Of a DNA stretch of 64,000 nt, positions 10,681 to 21,242 are shown piece after piece (position 1 is the first letter of the stretch; each line of letters begins with the position of its first letter). Both the position numbers and the translations under genes were made by a program. The notes beneath the pieces are model-generated. The model had not been told where the DNA came from and did not search any database. It saw nothing but the letters and a program-made list of their open reading frames with translations. The stretch is from positions 1,674,001 to 1,738,000 of the forward strand of contig JASISA010000001.1 of the NCBI GenBank assembly GCA_031771865.1, read 5' to 3'. The stretch is from Nothophaeocryptopus gaeumannii (Eukaryota > Ascomycota > Dothideomycetes > Mycosphaerellales > Mycosphaerellaceae).

Positions 10681-11137
10681 CAACAGTAAGTGAGATTAGA
10701 ACGACCTACCAAAGACCGACCTTGAGCTAATGTACATCTAAGGCTCCAGATTCTGTTTTACACGAGGATTCATTAAGTCAAGACTTCTGGCTGGGAGCGA
10801 GGAACGTTCACAGTCCTTTCTTTGCGAATGGCGGCTTGGCGACGACCCAGTATCGAGACAGCATCGGTGGATCGCTCTCACATCAAGCCCGAGGCTGCAG
10901 TGGCTAGTACTGTTTCCAAGTTGAAAGATATATCTCGCCTGGAGGCTAAGTCTTACTTTTGCGGTATCTTCGAGCCATCAGCTGGTGCCACACATGGACC
11001 ATCGCAGTTGAATAGTTCACGATACGAATAGGAAAAAGAGAATGCAACATCGCTGTAGGTTCAAGACGCATAATTTGTTCTTTGTTACTGACTATTTCCA
11101 TCCGCTCCCGGGCTCACCATAACCATCTGTCATACCA
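10681..11137. other. intergenic
   Basis: A 69-codon plus frame (10822-11031) has no recognisable features. Nothing else was seen. Confidence 0.4.
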
Positions 11138-12236
11138 ATGTCTCAGACAGTTGACTCTGCATCAGCAAACGTCGAAGAGAGCTGCGAAGACGTGTTTGAA
11201 CGAGCCGTTCGCTCTTTGTGGGCGAATCTTCTTCCATATCGTCCTCTTCCCGTTTCAACTAATCTGGGTGCTGGAAATCCACTTACTGACTTTAATAACC
11301 AAACTTCGCTTCTCAACTCAAGAACGGCAAACCTGCAAAAACCGACTCCGCGATTACTACAACTCATCTTCACAACGTGTCCAACCAAGAGAGTTTCGAT
11401 TTCCAATATTCCCGACTATCTCAGCTCTGGACCGATCACACGTCGCACACTTCAGGGCTGGATGGAGCTAGCCCAGCTGCACAAGGATTGGTACTATTTA
11501 GAGCACAGCAATCGACAGAGCGATGCGGACAAGGCAATCGCTAAGCTCAAGCCGCAAGCCACAGTTCAGGAGGCTTTGTCACTTCGCAATCGCTGGATGA
11601 CTGGACAGTATGTGAGAAAGGACGGGACCACTGCAAACGCAAAAGACCCGCATACGCCGAAGCGGAAGGCAAAAGCCACTCCAAAGGCACCGAGGAAGAG
11701 TGCTGCAACAGGTAGGGGTTATATAACGATGCATGATGGGCCAAGCTAACGGTACAGCAGGAGATGCGACAGACAGTCCATACTTCGAAATCGGCTCATC
11801 TCCTACCACTGGCAACATAGACGACACTATCATGACCGATATCCCTGCTCTGATGAGCACTTCGCCTGCTGGTACCGTCACAACTGTACCGACCTCGCCA
11901 GCCTTTCTTGACAACACGTCAACAAAGTCGCCTACTGCACCTGCTCACATGCCATCTTCTCCTCCATTCGCGAGCACACCTCAGCCTGAACCAGTGCCAA
12001 ACGAACCAGCAGAGACAATTTCCATGTCATCTCCCGCACAAGACTGTGACAGGAGCCGCTGGATTCCGCGAGCCGAGTATGATGTGCTGCACGATGCTTA
12101 CACTGAGCTTCAGGTCGAAGTCTCTGAGTACAGGGAGCTTGCACCACATCATGGCATTACCATTCCCCAAGCAGCCCTCCTCAGTGAGAGGATAGACGCT
12201 GCAAAGGAGAGAGCCACTAACGACACCGAGGAGTGA
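11138..12236 (+). CDS. hypothetical protein with basic and Pro/Ser/Thr-rich regions
   Basis: Exons 11138..11711 and 11761..12236 join across a 49-base intron (GTAGGG..CAG, phase 1), giving 349 residues. The N-terminal half has a helical segment with RRTLQGWMELAQLHKDW, then a strongly basic patch (KRKAKATPKAPRK, about residues 175-190) that could bind nucleic acid or act as a nuclear signal. The second exon is Ser/Thr/Pro-rich and disordered, and ends in a helix with acidic termini (YDVLHDAYTELQVEVSEYRE). I do not recognise a family. The in-frame splice and long open reading support a real gene; a nuclear role is only a guess. Confidence 0.6.
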
Positions 12237-12554
12237 ACAAGCATTGATTGAGCTGCAGAACGTTGGAAAATATTGTAGTAAATGGGTGAGGAAAAATGTA
12301 CATAGCACATAATTTTGTACAAATGGGAGGCCGTTCGCGAACAACATCTTTATTTCATCGTTTCTTCGACCTCGCATCGAGCACATCCTTGCTCATGGCC
12401 AACAGCTCCACCTACAATAAGACAAAGCGGGGAAGCAATGCTCGGCTGCTCTACATGTCAAATAGCAACCGAGTGGCATAAACTCCATCCCATTTTCGAA
12501 ACTTATTGACCGATAAGTCGAGCTAAAGACTGCTTCAAGCAGCGTTCATCAAGC
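12237..12554. other. intergenic
   Basis: I see nothing coding in this 318-base gap between two plus-strand genes. Confidence 0.5.
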
Positions 12555-13564
12555 ATGGAGAATGATAGTTCAGCTGAGCCACCGTCAGGGACGTATGGCT
12601 TCATTGGCCTTGGGAACATGGGCTGCGGCATGGCAATGAACGTTCGAAAGAAGATGCCCGTGGTCTCAAAACTAGTCGTCTGTGAGCTCGACGAAGCAAG
12701 ACGAGCTGAGTTCTGTTCGGAAGCATCTAAATATGGCCAAGTCAGGGTAGCTCATACACCAAAAGAGGTGTCTAGCGAGGCTGTATGTCGCTTCATTTGG
12801 CGCCACAAAAGTACCAATTGACGAACCCACAGAATACCATCATAACTTCTCTTCCTCATGGCCAAGCAGTCTTTCAAGTCTTTACGAATCCTGACACTGG
12901 CCTCCTCGCAGCTCCAATCAACCCAGATCAACCTAAACTATTCCTCGAAACCTCCACCATCGAAGTCAGCACTTCCCTCCAGATCCTCGAAGCAGTCAAG
13001 CAATCCAAACACGGCGCCTTTATCGACGCCCCAGTCTCAGGCGGCATACCACCAGCCGCAAACGGCACTCTTACCTTCATGGTTGGTGGACCCGAAGACC
13101 TCTTTGCCCAAGCCAAACCCATAATGGCGATGATGGGCACCAAATTCTTCCACTGCGGCCTCCCCGGCGCCGGCCTTGCAACAAAGCAGATCAACAACTA
13201 CATAGCCTACTGCAGTTATATCTCTCTCTGCGAAGGAATGAATGCCGGTATCAAATACGGTCTCGATCCATCCACTCTCAACGATGTTATCAACGCCTCT
13301 TCCCGGATGTGCTGGAACTCACTCCACATGAACCCCGTCAAAGGCGTACAGCCGGAATCGTCGGCTTCGAGGGATTTTCAAGGCGGGTTCAAGGTGGAAT
13401 TGGCGAAAGGGGTTCTGGATATGGCTGTGCAGTTGTTTGATGAGGTCGGGGGAAAGCACGTTTTTGGGGACGTGATGAAGGATGTTTATGAGAGGGCGGT
13501 GGAGAGCCCGTTGTGTAAGGGGATGGAAAGCCGGAGTGTTTGGAGGCTGTTTGTGGAGGGTTGA
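12555..13564 (+). CDS. 3-hydroxyisobutyrate dehydrogenase-like (beta-hydroxyacid dehydrogenase family)
   Basis: Exons 12555..12782 and 12833..13564 are joined across a 50-base intron (GTATGT..CAG, phase 0), for 323 residues. The Rossmann motif GFIGLGNMGCGMAMN (residues about 14-28) binds NAD(P). The substrate loop DAPVSGGIPPAANGTL and the catalytic block ending ATKQINNYI, with the conserved lysine, are both present. The family oxidises 3-hydroxyisobutyrate in valine catabolism or related beta-hydroxyacids. No mitochondrial presequence is evident, so a cytosolic or alternative role is possible. It sits tail to tail with the MDR oxidoreductase, 77 bases apart. Confidence 0.9.
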
Positions 13565-13641
13565 GGAAGGGGACTTGGGAGGATGAGGGTTGAGTAGACG
13601 TGTTACGAGAGAAAGCCAATTGACATGAAATGATTCGTAGT

Positions 13642-14706
13642 TCAAGAGCTGTCTTCTGCGACGTCGATCACGATTTTGCCCCAATGCTTCTGATCGTGCA
13701 TGTACTCATACGCTTCCTTCGCATCTTTGAACCCGAAAATGCGCCTGTCTATGACGGGCTTGATCTGATGCTGATCGATGAACTCGTTCATGGCTTGGAA
13801 TTGTTCCTTCGATCCAACATTGACTCCTCGGACGACCGCCAGGGTCTGGAGAGCATCCCCAAAGCTATTTATCTGACCCTTCTTCCCGCCCAGGAACCCA
13901 ATGATCGAGATGACGCCTTCGCAGCGTATTGCTTTCAGAGATTGTGCCATGGTAGATTCTCCTCCCACTTCAATGACATGATGTACACCTTCCTTGTCAT
14001 GAGTAAGGCTCTTCGCCGTCTCACCCCAATTCTCATCATCCTTGTAGTTAATGACATGATGGAAGCCGAAGTCCTTCTTGAGCACAGCCGCCTTTTCGTC
14101 TGACGAGGTGGTGCCGATGACGGTGGCACCAGCTGCCAATGCGAACTGCGCTGCAAAGAGGCTAACGCCGCCAGTACCTTGAACAAGTACATAGTCTCCT
14201 GCTTGCAAGCTCCGTCCCGAGATACCATACAGTGCGTTCCAAGCTGTCACGGCCGCACATGGAAGTGCTGCAGATTCTTTCAATGACAACGTCTTGGGTG
14301 CAGGAACCAGTCCGGTTTGGTCGAACATTGCGTACTTGCGCAATACGCCGTCTCGATGGCTGCCAAGGCTAGTCTGTCGAATCGCTGGAGTAAGGAAGCC
14401 TTGCTGGTGGCCCTGGTTGAAAAGAGAGCAGACATTGTCGCCAACCTGGTGGAGCTTGACGTCTGATCCAGTAGCTACAACCGTCCCAGCTCCATCAGAA
14501 CACGGAACGACGGTGTCTTTGAACGCCATAGGATAGCGTCCAGTGGGAATGGCGATGTCTCGATAGTTTAGGGAAATGGAATCGATCTTGACAAGACAGT
14601 CTGTTGGTCCCAACTCTGGAATAGGTACACTTTCGTTCAGGTTCAGTCCATCGAATCCGTCTTTGGGACTGACAGTCCACTGGGCTGTTGTTGATGGGAT
14701 CGCCAT
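13642..14706 (-). CDS. medium-chain oxidoreductase, zinc-free alcohol dehydrogenase/quinone reductase type
   Basis: This is a single exon of 354 residues. The GroES-like N-terminal domain contains DSISLNYRDIAIPTGRYP and VPCSDGAGTVVATG. The Rossmann domain has VLVQGTGGVSLFAAQFALAAGA, followed by a block typical of NAD(P)H binding (GTTSSDEKAAVLKKDFG). The cysteine cluster for structural zinc is missing, which places it in the fungal zinc-independent alcohol dehydrogenase-like branch. It probably reduces or oxidises a carbonyl/alcohol substrate; the substrate is unknown. It converges on the hydroxyisobutyrate dehydrogenase-like gene. Confidence 0.9.
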   Translation of the reverse strand: MAIPSTTAQWTVSPKDGFDGLNLNESVPIPELGPTDCLVKIDSISLNYRDIAIPTGRYPMAFKDTVVPCSDGAGTVVATGSDVKLHQVGDNVCSLFNQGHQQGFLTPAIRQTSLGSHRDGVLRKYAMFDQTGLVPAPKTLSLKESAALPCAAVTAWNALYGISGRSLQAGDYVLVQGTGGVSLFAAQFALAAGATVIGTTSSDEKAAVLKKDFGFHHVINYKDDENWGETAKSLTHDKEGVHHVIEVGGESTMAQSLKAIRCEGVISIIGFLGGKKGQINSFGDALQTLAVVRGVNVGSKEQFQAMNEFIDQHQIKPVIDRRIFGFKDAKEAYEYMHDQKHWGKIVIDVAEDSS

Positions 14707-14971
14707 GTTCGTTTGTTATCAGGGAGGCGAGACATTGATTCTGTTTGGGATCAACTCTTCTTGTATCTGCTCTTTACGCCGCTAATGTCACAAATGGATT
14801 ACTAAGTTGCAAGGTCAATCTTGGTTTCGCGGCCGTGAGACCCGTCCTGCTCGCCGTAAATCCGGATTCCCGGCCTCAGGCATCCGGGAATAAAGAGTGT
14901 CAGAACCTACCTTTCCAGTCAATTTGCACTCAAGAAGAGAATCAGTCATGTCTTGAAACATCGTTCATGGC

Positions 14972-15616
14972 TCATTGCCACGTTCCAAGTATACCCTCAG
15001 GATCTTGCCCAAGAACTGGATCTTTCTCTGGTCTTGGAACCGCCCAGACCTTCTGAAACTCGATATCCTCTCCACCATGAAGAGCATCCCAATGACTCCC
15101 AACAGGATACGAACCCATCATACAGAAGCCTTTCAGCTCGCCTGAGCTCTCAATATCACTCAATGCCTTCTTGGGGTCATCCGCCGCGATTGTCTTGGCT
15201 CCTCCAGGCGTAAGGAGTGCAAACTCCGCATGTGTCGTATCGTGAGTTTTGTGCGCAGTCCCAGCTGGCAATATGAAGACATCGCCGGCTTTCGCATGGA
15301 GAACAACACCTCCTTCTTCATGCGCGTTGCCATGCGTGCTTTCTTCCAGATCATCGGATGTATCTGCCACACCGAAGCGGATTTTAGCCTCACCTGTCAG
15401 GACGGTCATGCATTCGTGTGCTTCGGAATGGTAGTGGGATTGCTGTGTAGGGCCGTAGCGGAAGATCCACTGTGTGTGCCAGCCATTTGTTTCATATAGC
15501 TCGTATATCTTTGCCGCGTCACAGCCCGAAAGAAGGCCCGGATAGTGGATCAGAGGTTGTTTGGAGTTTGGGATTAGTCTTGTGGGTGGGAGCTGGTATG
15601 TTTTGACGTTAACCAT
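14972..15616 (-). CDS. single-domain cupin protein
   Basis: A single exon of 214 residues. Cupin motif 1 reads HYHSEAHECMTVLTGEAKIR (metal-binding histidines and glutamate), and motif 2 reads GDVFILPAGTAHKTHD. An aromatic/Trp-containing N-terminal segment (HTQWIFRYGP) precedes them, as in the YjlB-like cupins. The protein should bind a divalent metal. Whether it is a dioxygenase, isomerase or binding protein cannot be told. It lies 265 bases beyond the start of the MDR oxidoreductase and points the same way, so the two could be coregulated; that is inference. Confidence 0.85.
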   Translation of the reverse strand: MVNVKTYQLPPTRLIPNSKQPLIHYPGLLSGCDAAKIYELYETNGWHTQWIFRYGPTQQSHYHSEAHECMTVLTGEAKIRFGVADTSDDLEESTHGNAHEEGGVVLHAKAGDVFILPAGTAHKTHDTTHAEFALLTPGGAKTIAADDPKKALSDIESSGELKGFCMMGSYPVGSHWDALHGGEDIEFQKVWAVPRPEKDPVLGQDPEGILGTWQ

Positions 15617-16423
15617 CTTGATGAAAGTTGGTATGCTGTTTTCAGTGCTGTTGTTGATTATGGATAATACTTAGCTATCATCGACCTTGCATACGTCCTT
15701 ACTGATGGTATATATGTTGATTGTGAGTGATTGGAAATCGGATAGATACCCGGACCGGCAGCCACGATGTTGGAGAAGAGCGGGGTCGCCAGCGGACCTG
15801 GATTGGGAGAATGGATGCGACGAGGGAAGCTGTTTCGGCCTTGCGTCTCTCTTCACAACTCACGTCTCTTCCAAGGTCTTTTTGCTGGAGTTGGTATTTG
15901 ATCTCAAGACGAACAAACCACGAAATGAGAGCCACGCGCAAACGCGGCATGACGTTCAACAAGCAGTCGCACGGTCGAAGTCTGTTTTAATTTTGGTTGC
16001 GCCGCAATGGCTCGGCTGAGGCGTCGAGTGGGCTTCTCAGGAATGGTATAGTTGATGACGTTTGGTTGACAAGCGCGCCAAACATACATGTTGCAGCGGA
16101 CCTTCTCGGACGGAACGAAGGAAGAGTGATTTATGTAGGAGAGCATAATACATCCAGCAATGCGTACGAAGCAGCTTCCTCCTTCCGCACTGCCTCCTTC
16201 CTGTTCTACCAACACCTCAGCGGCGTCGTCATCTGCTTGCGATGCTAGACTATTAGCCTCAGATAAAGACCTATGAAGTTCTGGTATAGATTGGCGAAGA
16301 GGAAACCTACGCAGCGATTAGGCACGCCTGAGAGATTGTTATCAGTAAGATACACGTTAAGGTGCAGAAAGTCGCAGTCAATTGAAACCTCAGTAGAATA
16401 CACCCATTCGTCAGCGTATCAAT
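15617..16423. other. intergenic, divergent between cupin and F-box-like gene
   Basis: Overlapping short frames occur on both strands without recognisable protein features. Nothing else was seen. Confidence 0.45.
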
Positions 16424-17062
16424 ATGGAGAACTCCAATCTAGGCCGACTACCAGCAGAACTCCGCATCATCATCTACGAGTATGCCCTCTTCGAGCCACA
16501 AGGAGCTCAGATCTGGACGGAGCCAGGCCTCCTCCAGACGTGTAAAACAATCCGAGCAGAAACCGAGCTGATGTACTACGCTGCGAATCATTTCGTACAC
16601 AGCATTCATGAAGAGTCTCTCAATCATGAACTATGCCGATGGCTAAAGCACAAATCTGGAAATCGTATCCGCCTCATCCGGAACCTCACCCTCCATGTAG
16701 AAATGCCCTCTCTCGAATTTAAGCCGGAAGCGGTGGAACCTGAAGAGGACACAGAAGACGAATGCTTTCTCGGCTTCTTCCAGCTCATGCATATCCTGGA
16801 CACGATACGGGATACCAAATTCCGAGTCCCGCACGTCGAGGGTGTCGTGAACTTCACGCTGAATGGCGCCAGTGATGCGGAATCGTTTGACAATATAGAA
16901 GCGATGTCGTCGGATAAGCAGGAGAGGTTTCGGGGAGCGAAATTCCTCGTTCTGTGTCTTGTACATGGCGAAAGAGAGACGATTCGGGCGATGGAGGCGG
17001 ACGAGTCGAGAGAGATGTTGGGGGAGTTAGACTCCGTGATCCAGAGACGGAGGGCAGAGTAG
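16424..17062 (+). CDS. F-box-like (2EXR type) fungal hypothetical protein
   Basis: A single exon of 212 residues. It opens with LGRLPAELRIIIYEYALFEP and continues with LLQTCKTIRAETELMYYAAN, the paired motif of a large Dothideomycete family with a degenerate F-box followed by an NxF-type strand. An acidic stretch (about 105-112) and mixed alpha/beta C-terminus follow. Members are thought to be substrate adaptors of SCF ubiquitin ligases, but most are uncharacterised. Three further, damaged F-box-like genes lie elsewhere in this window. Confidence 0.75.
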   Translation: MENSNLGRLPAELRIIIYEYALFEPQGAQIWTEPGLLQTCKTIRAETELMYYAANHFVHSIHEESLNHELCRWLKHKSGNRIRLIRNLTLHVEMPSLEFKPEAVEPEEDTEDECFLGFFQLMHILDTIRDTKFRVPHVEGVVNFTLNGASDAESFDNIEAMSSDKQERFRGAKFLVLCLVHGERETIRAMEADESREMLGELDSVIQRRRAE

Positions 17063-17963
17063 GCTGAATTCGGGGAACGTGATCTTTGGGAACGTGGATT
17101 GTTGGTGTACATACTTTGGAGGAGGATCTTGGACATACCAAAGACAGGTCTTAAGATGGGTGCTCTAGCCCTTGGTGTCTTTCCGCTGTCCATCTCTCCG
17201 ACATTCCTTCAAATCCGTCTGTGGCCACGACATCAGCTGTAGGGTGTAGTTCTCAATGTTTCTGCCACTCGAGTCTCTTCGCTCTGGCGGTCTTGTAGGC
17301 GGACACGGGAGCTGCGTTCGTCGAGCCACCAAAGTTCTGCGCACTCCGAGAGCCTGTCGTCGCCTTGAAAGACTGTTGTCATTTTGAGCGCTGGTGGTCG
17401 TCTCCTGTAAGTCGAGGAAGTCTCAGGAAGACGTCGCCGACGATGATTGGATTCACGTTCCACTGGCATGTGCGGAATGCACTTTCCCTGCGTATGTGCT
17501 TCGAGCTTTCCACCGTCCAGCTTTCGCCGCCGCACTTGCACTCAAACATCAGAATACAACTTTCAGAGGCACATCACCTTCAACCACACCTTGACGTCTA
17601 CATCACCGGCTGCTTACATCTTCGCCGAGCGATATCACTCCAACTCCCAGCGGCGCAGGCACCCGTCTCGCCATCCGCATCTCGACATGACTACAGAGCA
17701 CCGCGCCTCATGCAGTAGCGACACTCTAAGCCACCAATCGGCGACGAAAATGTCTAGCAATGAGGAAGACGGTGACATAATAGTAAGTACTGTTGTTTCG
17801 TTCGCCAGGGCCAGAAACCGCATGGCAGAAGCTACACTCTCTCCACTCTTGCGGTACCTCGAACACCATGGGGTGCCGCGATGAGCAGCGCAAACGGCTG
17901 CAAAATCGAGGAGACCGCGCAGGAACGATGCAAGGCCGGACAAAGAATCCAGGACACGTCCCC
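17063..17963. other. intergenic; possible very small spliced gene near 17.7 kb
   Basis: An ATG at 17687 opens 32 codons that end at a good donor (GTAAGTA). A GCAG acceptor would extend it in frame to a stop at 17975, including RDEQRKRLQNRGDRAG, which is faintly like a bZIP basic region. The protein would be about 80 residues and overlap the end of the convergent gene. Support is too weak to call a gene. Confidence 0.2.
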
Positions 17964-18611
17964 TCAGCCTCCTGAACCAATGCGTACTACCCCGAGGAGC
18001 CGTTGCAGGCTGGACACGGCGGCGCTGGAGACCGAAGCTCGCGCAGCTGGCGTGATAGGGCCAACTGCCGTGATGGTTGCCTCGGACGAGCTTCTCGTAT
18101 GAGCAGAGGGCAACGAGACTTCCACTGTCATTGCAGTCGTCGTCCCAACTGGTATGCTGCGGCCCATGCTGCCAATCCGGATCCGCCGCATGGGCTTACA
18201 CTCTTGCTTTTGTTGCTTCCTAAAGCTGAACATGCCGCCTCTCTTCCTATCACTCTTACGGCTGCCCTCGCTGCTACCAGAGCTCGCTTCAGGGACGCTT
18301 GTGAGAGCTCGTCGCATGCCGGGCCGCATGATGTGTGGCTTCATGGTGTTGGAGGTCGCTGCCGTTATCTCGCCCAGTGGAGGCAGATGCGAAGCATACT
18401 CATCGGCCAAGCTCATGCGATTCTTTGCGCATATCTCTGCTATTCCATCAATTGCTATCTGGAAGTCCTTGCCGCCGTCTATCGATCGGAGAATGTCGGC
18501 GAAAGCATAGCTTGAGGTGGGTGGGAGAGCCTCGTCGGATATAGTGCCTTCTCCTCGCTCTTTTGACTTCTTGTTGTTCGTATACGCCCTTACGAGCACG
18601 GGTTGCGCCAT
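17964..18611 (-). CDS. conserved-looking hypothetical protein
   Basis: A single exon of 215 residues counted from the ATG ending at 18611 (MAQPVLVRAYT). The frame is open further upstream but without another ATG. Residues about 30-75 form a compact helical block (YAFADILRSIDGGKDFQIAI, then IAEICAKNRMSLADEYASH). The remainder is basic and serine-rich, with a KRGGMFSFRKQQKQE patch and a glycine/serine tail. This layout, a short helical domain followed by a disordered basic tail, looks like a genuine fungal protein of unknown function. It is divergent from the WW-domain gene 369 bases away. Confidence 0.65.
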   Translation of the reverse strand: MAQPVLVRAYTNNKKSKERGEGTISDEALPPTSSYAFADILRSIDGGKDFQIAIDGIAEICAKNRMSLADEYASHLPPLGEITAATSNTMKPHIMRPGMRRALTSVPEASSGSSEGSRKSDRKRGGMFSFRKQQKQECKPMRRIRIGSMGRSIPVGTTTAMTVEVSLPSAHTRSSSEATITAVGPITPAARASVSSAAVSSLQRLLGVVRIGSGG

Positions 18612-18980
18612 GGCAGCATGTCTCGCATCGGCCGACAGCGTTGTTCGCGGAAGTACTGGCTCCTGGCAGACTGACACGCCTATTCGATGGTCTACATCGC
18701 CGGCGCTGTATTGCTGTGAGATTCGAGAAGAGTCTTATAGCATCGAATCAGTGGGGAATTCCATCCTCCCCGTCGGCTCCTCACATTCCGTATACGCAAT
18801 GGGGGACCGCATGGCCATGCTTTGCAAGGGAGGTACGAGGGCGGAGATTGCGACCTCAGGCATTAGGTCACGTGGCTGTATCTTGGCATGTCCAATCTGC
18901 CGTTGCAACATCACTTCGGCCTCTCTCGCTGCACACCTCGACATCCGCATCTCTTTCTTCCGCCGCAGACCATCTTCAAC
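18612..18980. promoter_or_regulatory. shared divergent promoter region
   Basis: These 369 bases separate the start codons of the hypothetical gene (minus) and the WW-domain gene (plus). No specific element was recognised apart from pyrimidine-rich stretches before 18981. Confidence 0.35.
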
Positions 18981-20279
18981 ATGGCGCAGGAAGACGAGTT
19001 GAGAATAAGAGGCGCGGCTGAAGGGTCGGACACATCCCACTCGCTGCCGCCAAAGCCTTCAGCACAACCTGAGGAAGAGGCGACATCGAAGAGCCCACAG
19101 GCAGCAGAGGCCGAGGAGGTGAGTTCTTACTCTGTCGCTACAGACGCGCAAACTCTCGCACAGGCGGGCAGTCAGTCACACTCTGGCTATCACCCGTTGG
19201 CCGCCCTTGTTCCTGGCTCTTCGTGCTACCGCCACAGCAGCCTCGATTCCACCGCGGAGACCTGCCAAAGGCCTGCAAATAAGGCTACTTCTCGGCCTGC
19301 CACACTGGATACAGAAAATGTAGACCTTCAGGGTGCGCTAACGTTCAGTAGGCGCAGAATAAAGGTGATGCTCCAGAAGCGGATGACGATCGCGCAAAAG
19401 CGACGCAGACGGTGAGTGGCTGTCAAGTGACGAGCCTGTGTCTCTCCTTCGTCCAATTCGTGACTTGAATCTGTGAGCTTCTGTCAAGGCACTATCTCAC
19501 ACAATTTGGCATCGACAACGGCATTCGACGCGCAGACCATAGCATTTTGCCGGGTGCTGACGTAGAAGCAGACGGACGAGCTGGCACAGTACCGGATCTT
19601 CAAGTGCAAGGCAGAAGGCGACCAGTACCCGCCGGGTACCTACTATTACATCCATGCAGACACCCAAGAGTCAAGCTGGACAGAGCCAACCGAGCCCTAT
19701 TGGATTTACGACCCGAACACAGGCAGCGCGGACCTTGACGCTGGCTTGCAGACACCGGGTGGTACAACGGAGGCTTCGGGTTCGCATCCTACCCGCCGTA
19801 CATTGGATTCGCTTACTGACGAGGAGACAGCGCCTAGCGAGACAACGCACTCAGAGGAGCCACAGGAATGGCAGGACTGGATGGGCTACAACCCAAAGGT
19901 ACATGGCAACTACGATCCCACGGCTCCTTACGCCCAATATCACAACCAGAAACGCGCGGAGGAAGAGGCTGCTCGCAACCCGCTTGCCGCTTCGCAGCTT
20001 CCCGGCGCCGCTCAGTACGAGTCCACAATGTCCCTCAACCGCTTCTCAGGCAATGCCCAGGCATCTCACCTGTCTTCTGATCGCCACAGCGACACGGCTA
20101 AGAGCTCCCGGCAGATGAATGCCTTTTTCGATGTGGATGCGGCTGCCAATGCGCACGATGGGCGCTCCTTGAAAGCGGAGCGCCAGAGTAAGAAGCTATC
20201 CAAGAAGGAGGTGAAGCAATTCAACGAGGCGCGGCACGAGAAGAAGCAGAAGAAGAGGATGGCATTTTATAAGTCTTGA
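18981..20279 (+). CDS. WW-domain protein
   Basis: Three exons (18981..19118, 19358..19411, 19572..20279) all meet in phase 0 and give 299 residues. The introns are long for this window (239 and 160 bases), so an extra small exon is possible. The third exon begins TDELAQYRIFKCKAEGD and contains one WW domain, seen as PPGTYYYIHADTQESSW and the following proline, which would bind proline-rich ligands. The tail carries WMGYNPKVHGNYDPTAPYAQ, then a very basic C-terminus (KKEVKQFNEARHEKKQKKR) likely to be a nuclear signal. The architecture resembles fungal WW proteins linked to RNA processing, but no specific partner can be named. Confidence 0.8.
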
Positions 20280-21242
20280 AGTTATTTTGCATCACCTGCG
20301 GCGGAAAAGTCGGGTGTTCTCTGGGTGGTTTTGAATTACAACAGCACCTGGGCGAAAGCCCGGGGCTTCTGGAGCGATGAGATGATCGGGAGCGTTTCTT
20401 TCTCTGGGGGACTTGGTCATTCTTCGCGCGCAAATGTGGGAGAACTTTTACCACGGTTGACCTTTGTCTCGAGGGCGTTGCAGAAGACTCTGGCACTTGG
20501 AGCGGATGCGTGAGGATCTTTGCCGATGATATCCATGAGTTATAACGCTGGATTTCGTCGTTTTTGACCTCAAGATCGAGGTGAATTTGCACTACGGCCG
20601 ACTATGCCTATGAGCGATTTTGACGGATCATACCACCAGTAGCGAATTTCGGGACCTCTGCAGGTTATGACCAAACGGACATCTTGGACAACGTGCTGCC
20701 ACGTCCCAGGGTCTATTGGCTTGCCCGCTCGATGTCCGGCTTCACTGTCTCTTCTTGCTTCGGAAAGATCCGCGCATGCTGGCCTAACCTTGACATTCAC
20801 ATCTACTACTTCGCTTCAAGGGACATCTGTTCTTGGGTGACAAGTCTGGGAGCGCAGTCTACTGCTGTTGGACTTAGTCTAGTCCTTCTTGGCCTCTCGA
20901 TACGGGTCAAGTCTCATTACGGCTGACAAGGGATCACAGTGAGGACTCGGTGCAAGCTTTGTATGCTAGAATGGCATTTCCAACCAAGGACGAGAGTGAT
21001 GTTGCTGTTGTATAATAGAAGCTAAAACCATCGAGGAAAGATTGTGTAGAGGTCTTCGCCGTCCTCGAGAGCAGGAGTCTTCAGGCTCGCAAGGCTAGCC
21101 ATATGCGTACTAGTGCTGAACCCTATTCTCAAAGCTTCGATGAGTGAGCTTCCTTGCGCTGCCTTCCTCGACGGTGGGATGATACTGGACCGACGCCGCC
21201 GAATCTCAGAAACGCCGCGTCTATCAATCAAGATGGCGGCAT
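20280..21242. other. intergenic
   Basis: Short frames only; no recognisable gene or repeat in this 963-base stretch. Confidence 0.45.

Noticed and set aside
17687..17975. Tiny spliced gene with a faint bZIP-like basic stretch
   Set aside because: The leucine zipper is absent, the match is only a few residues and it overlaps a better-supported convergent gene.
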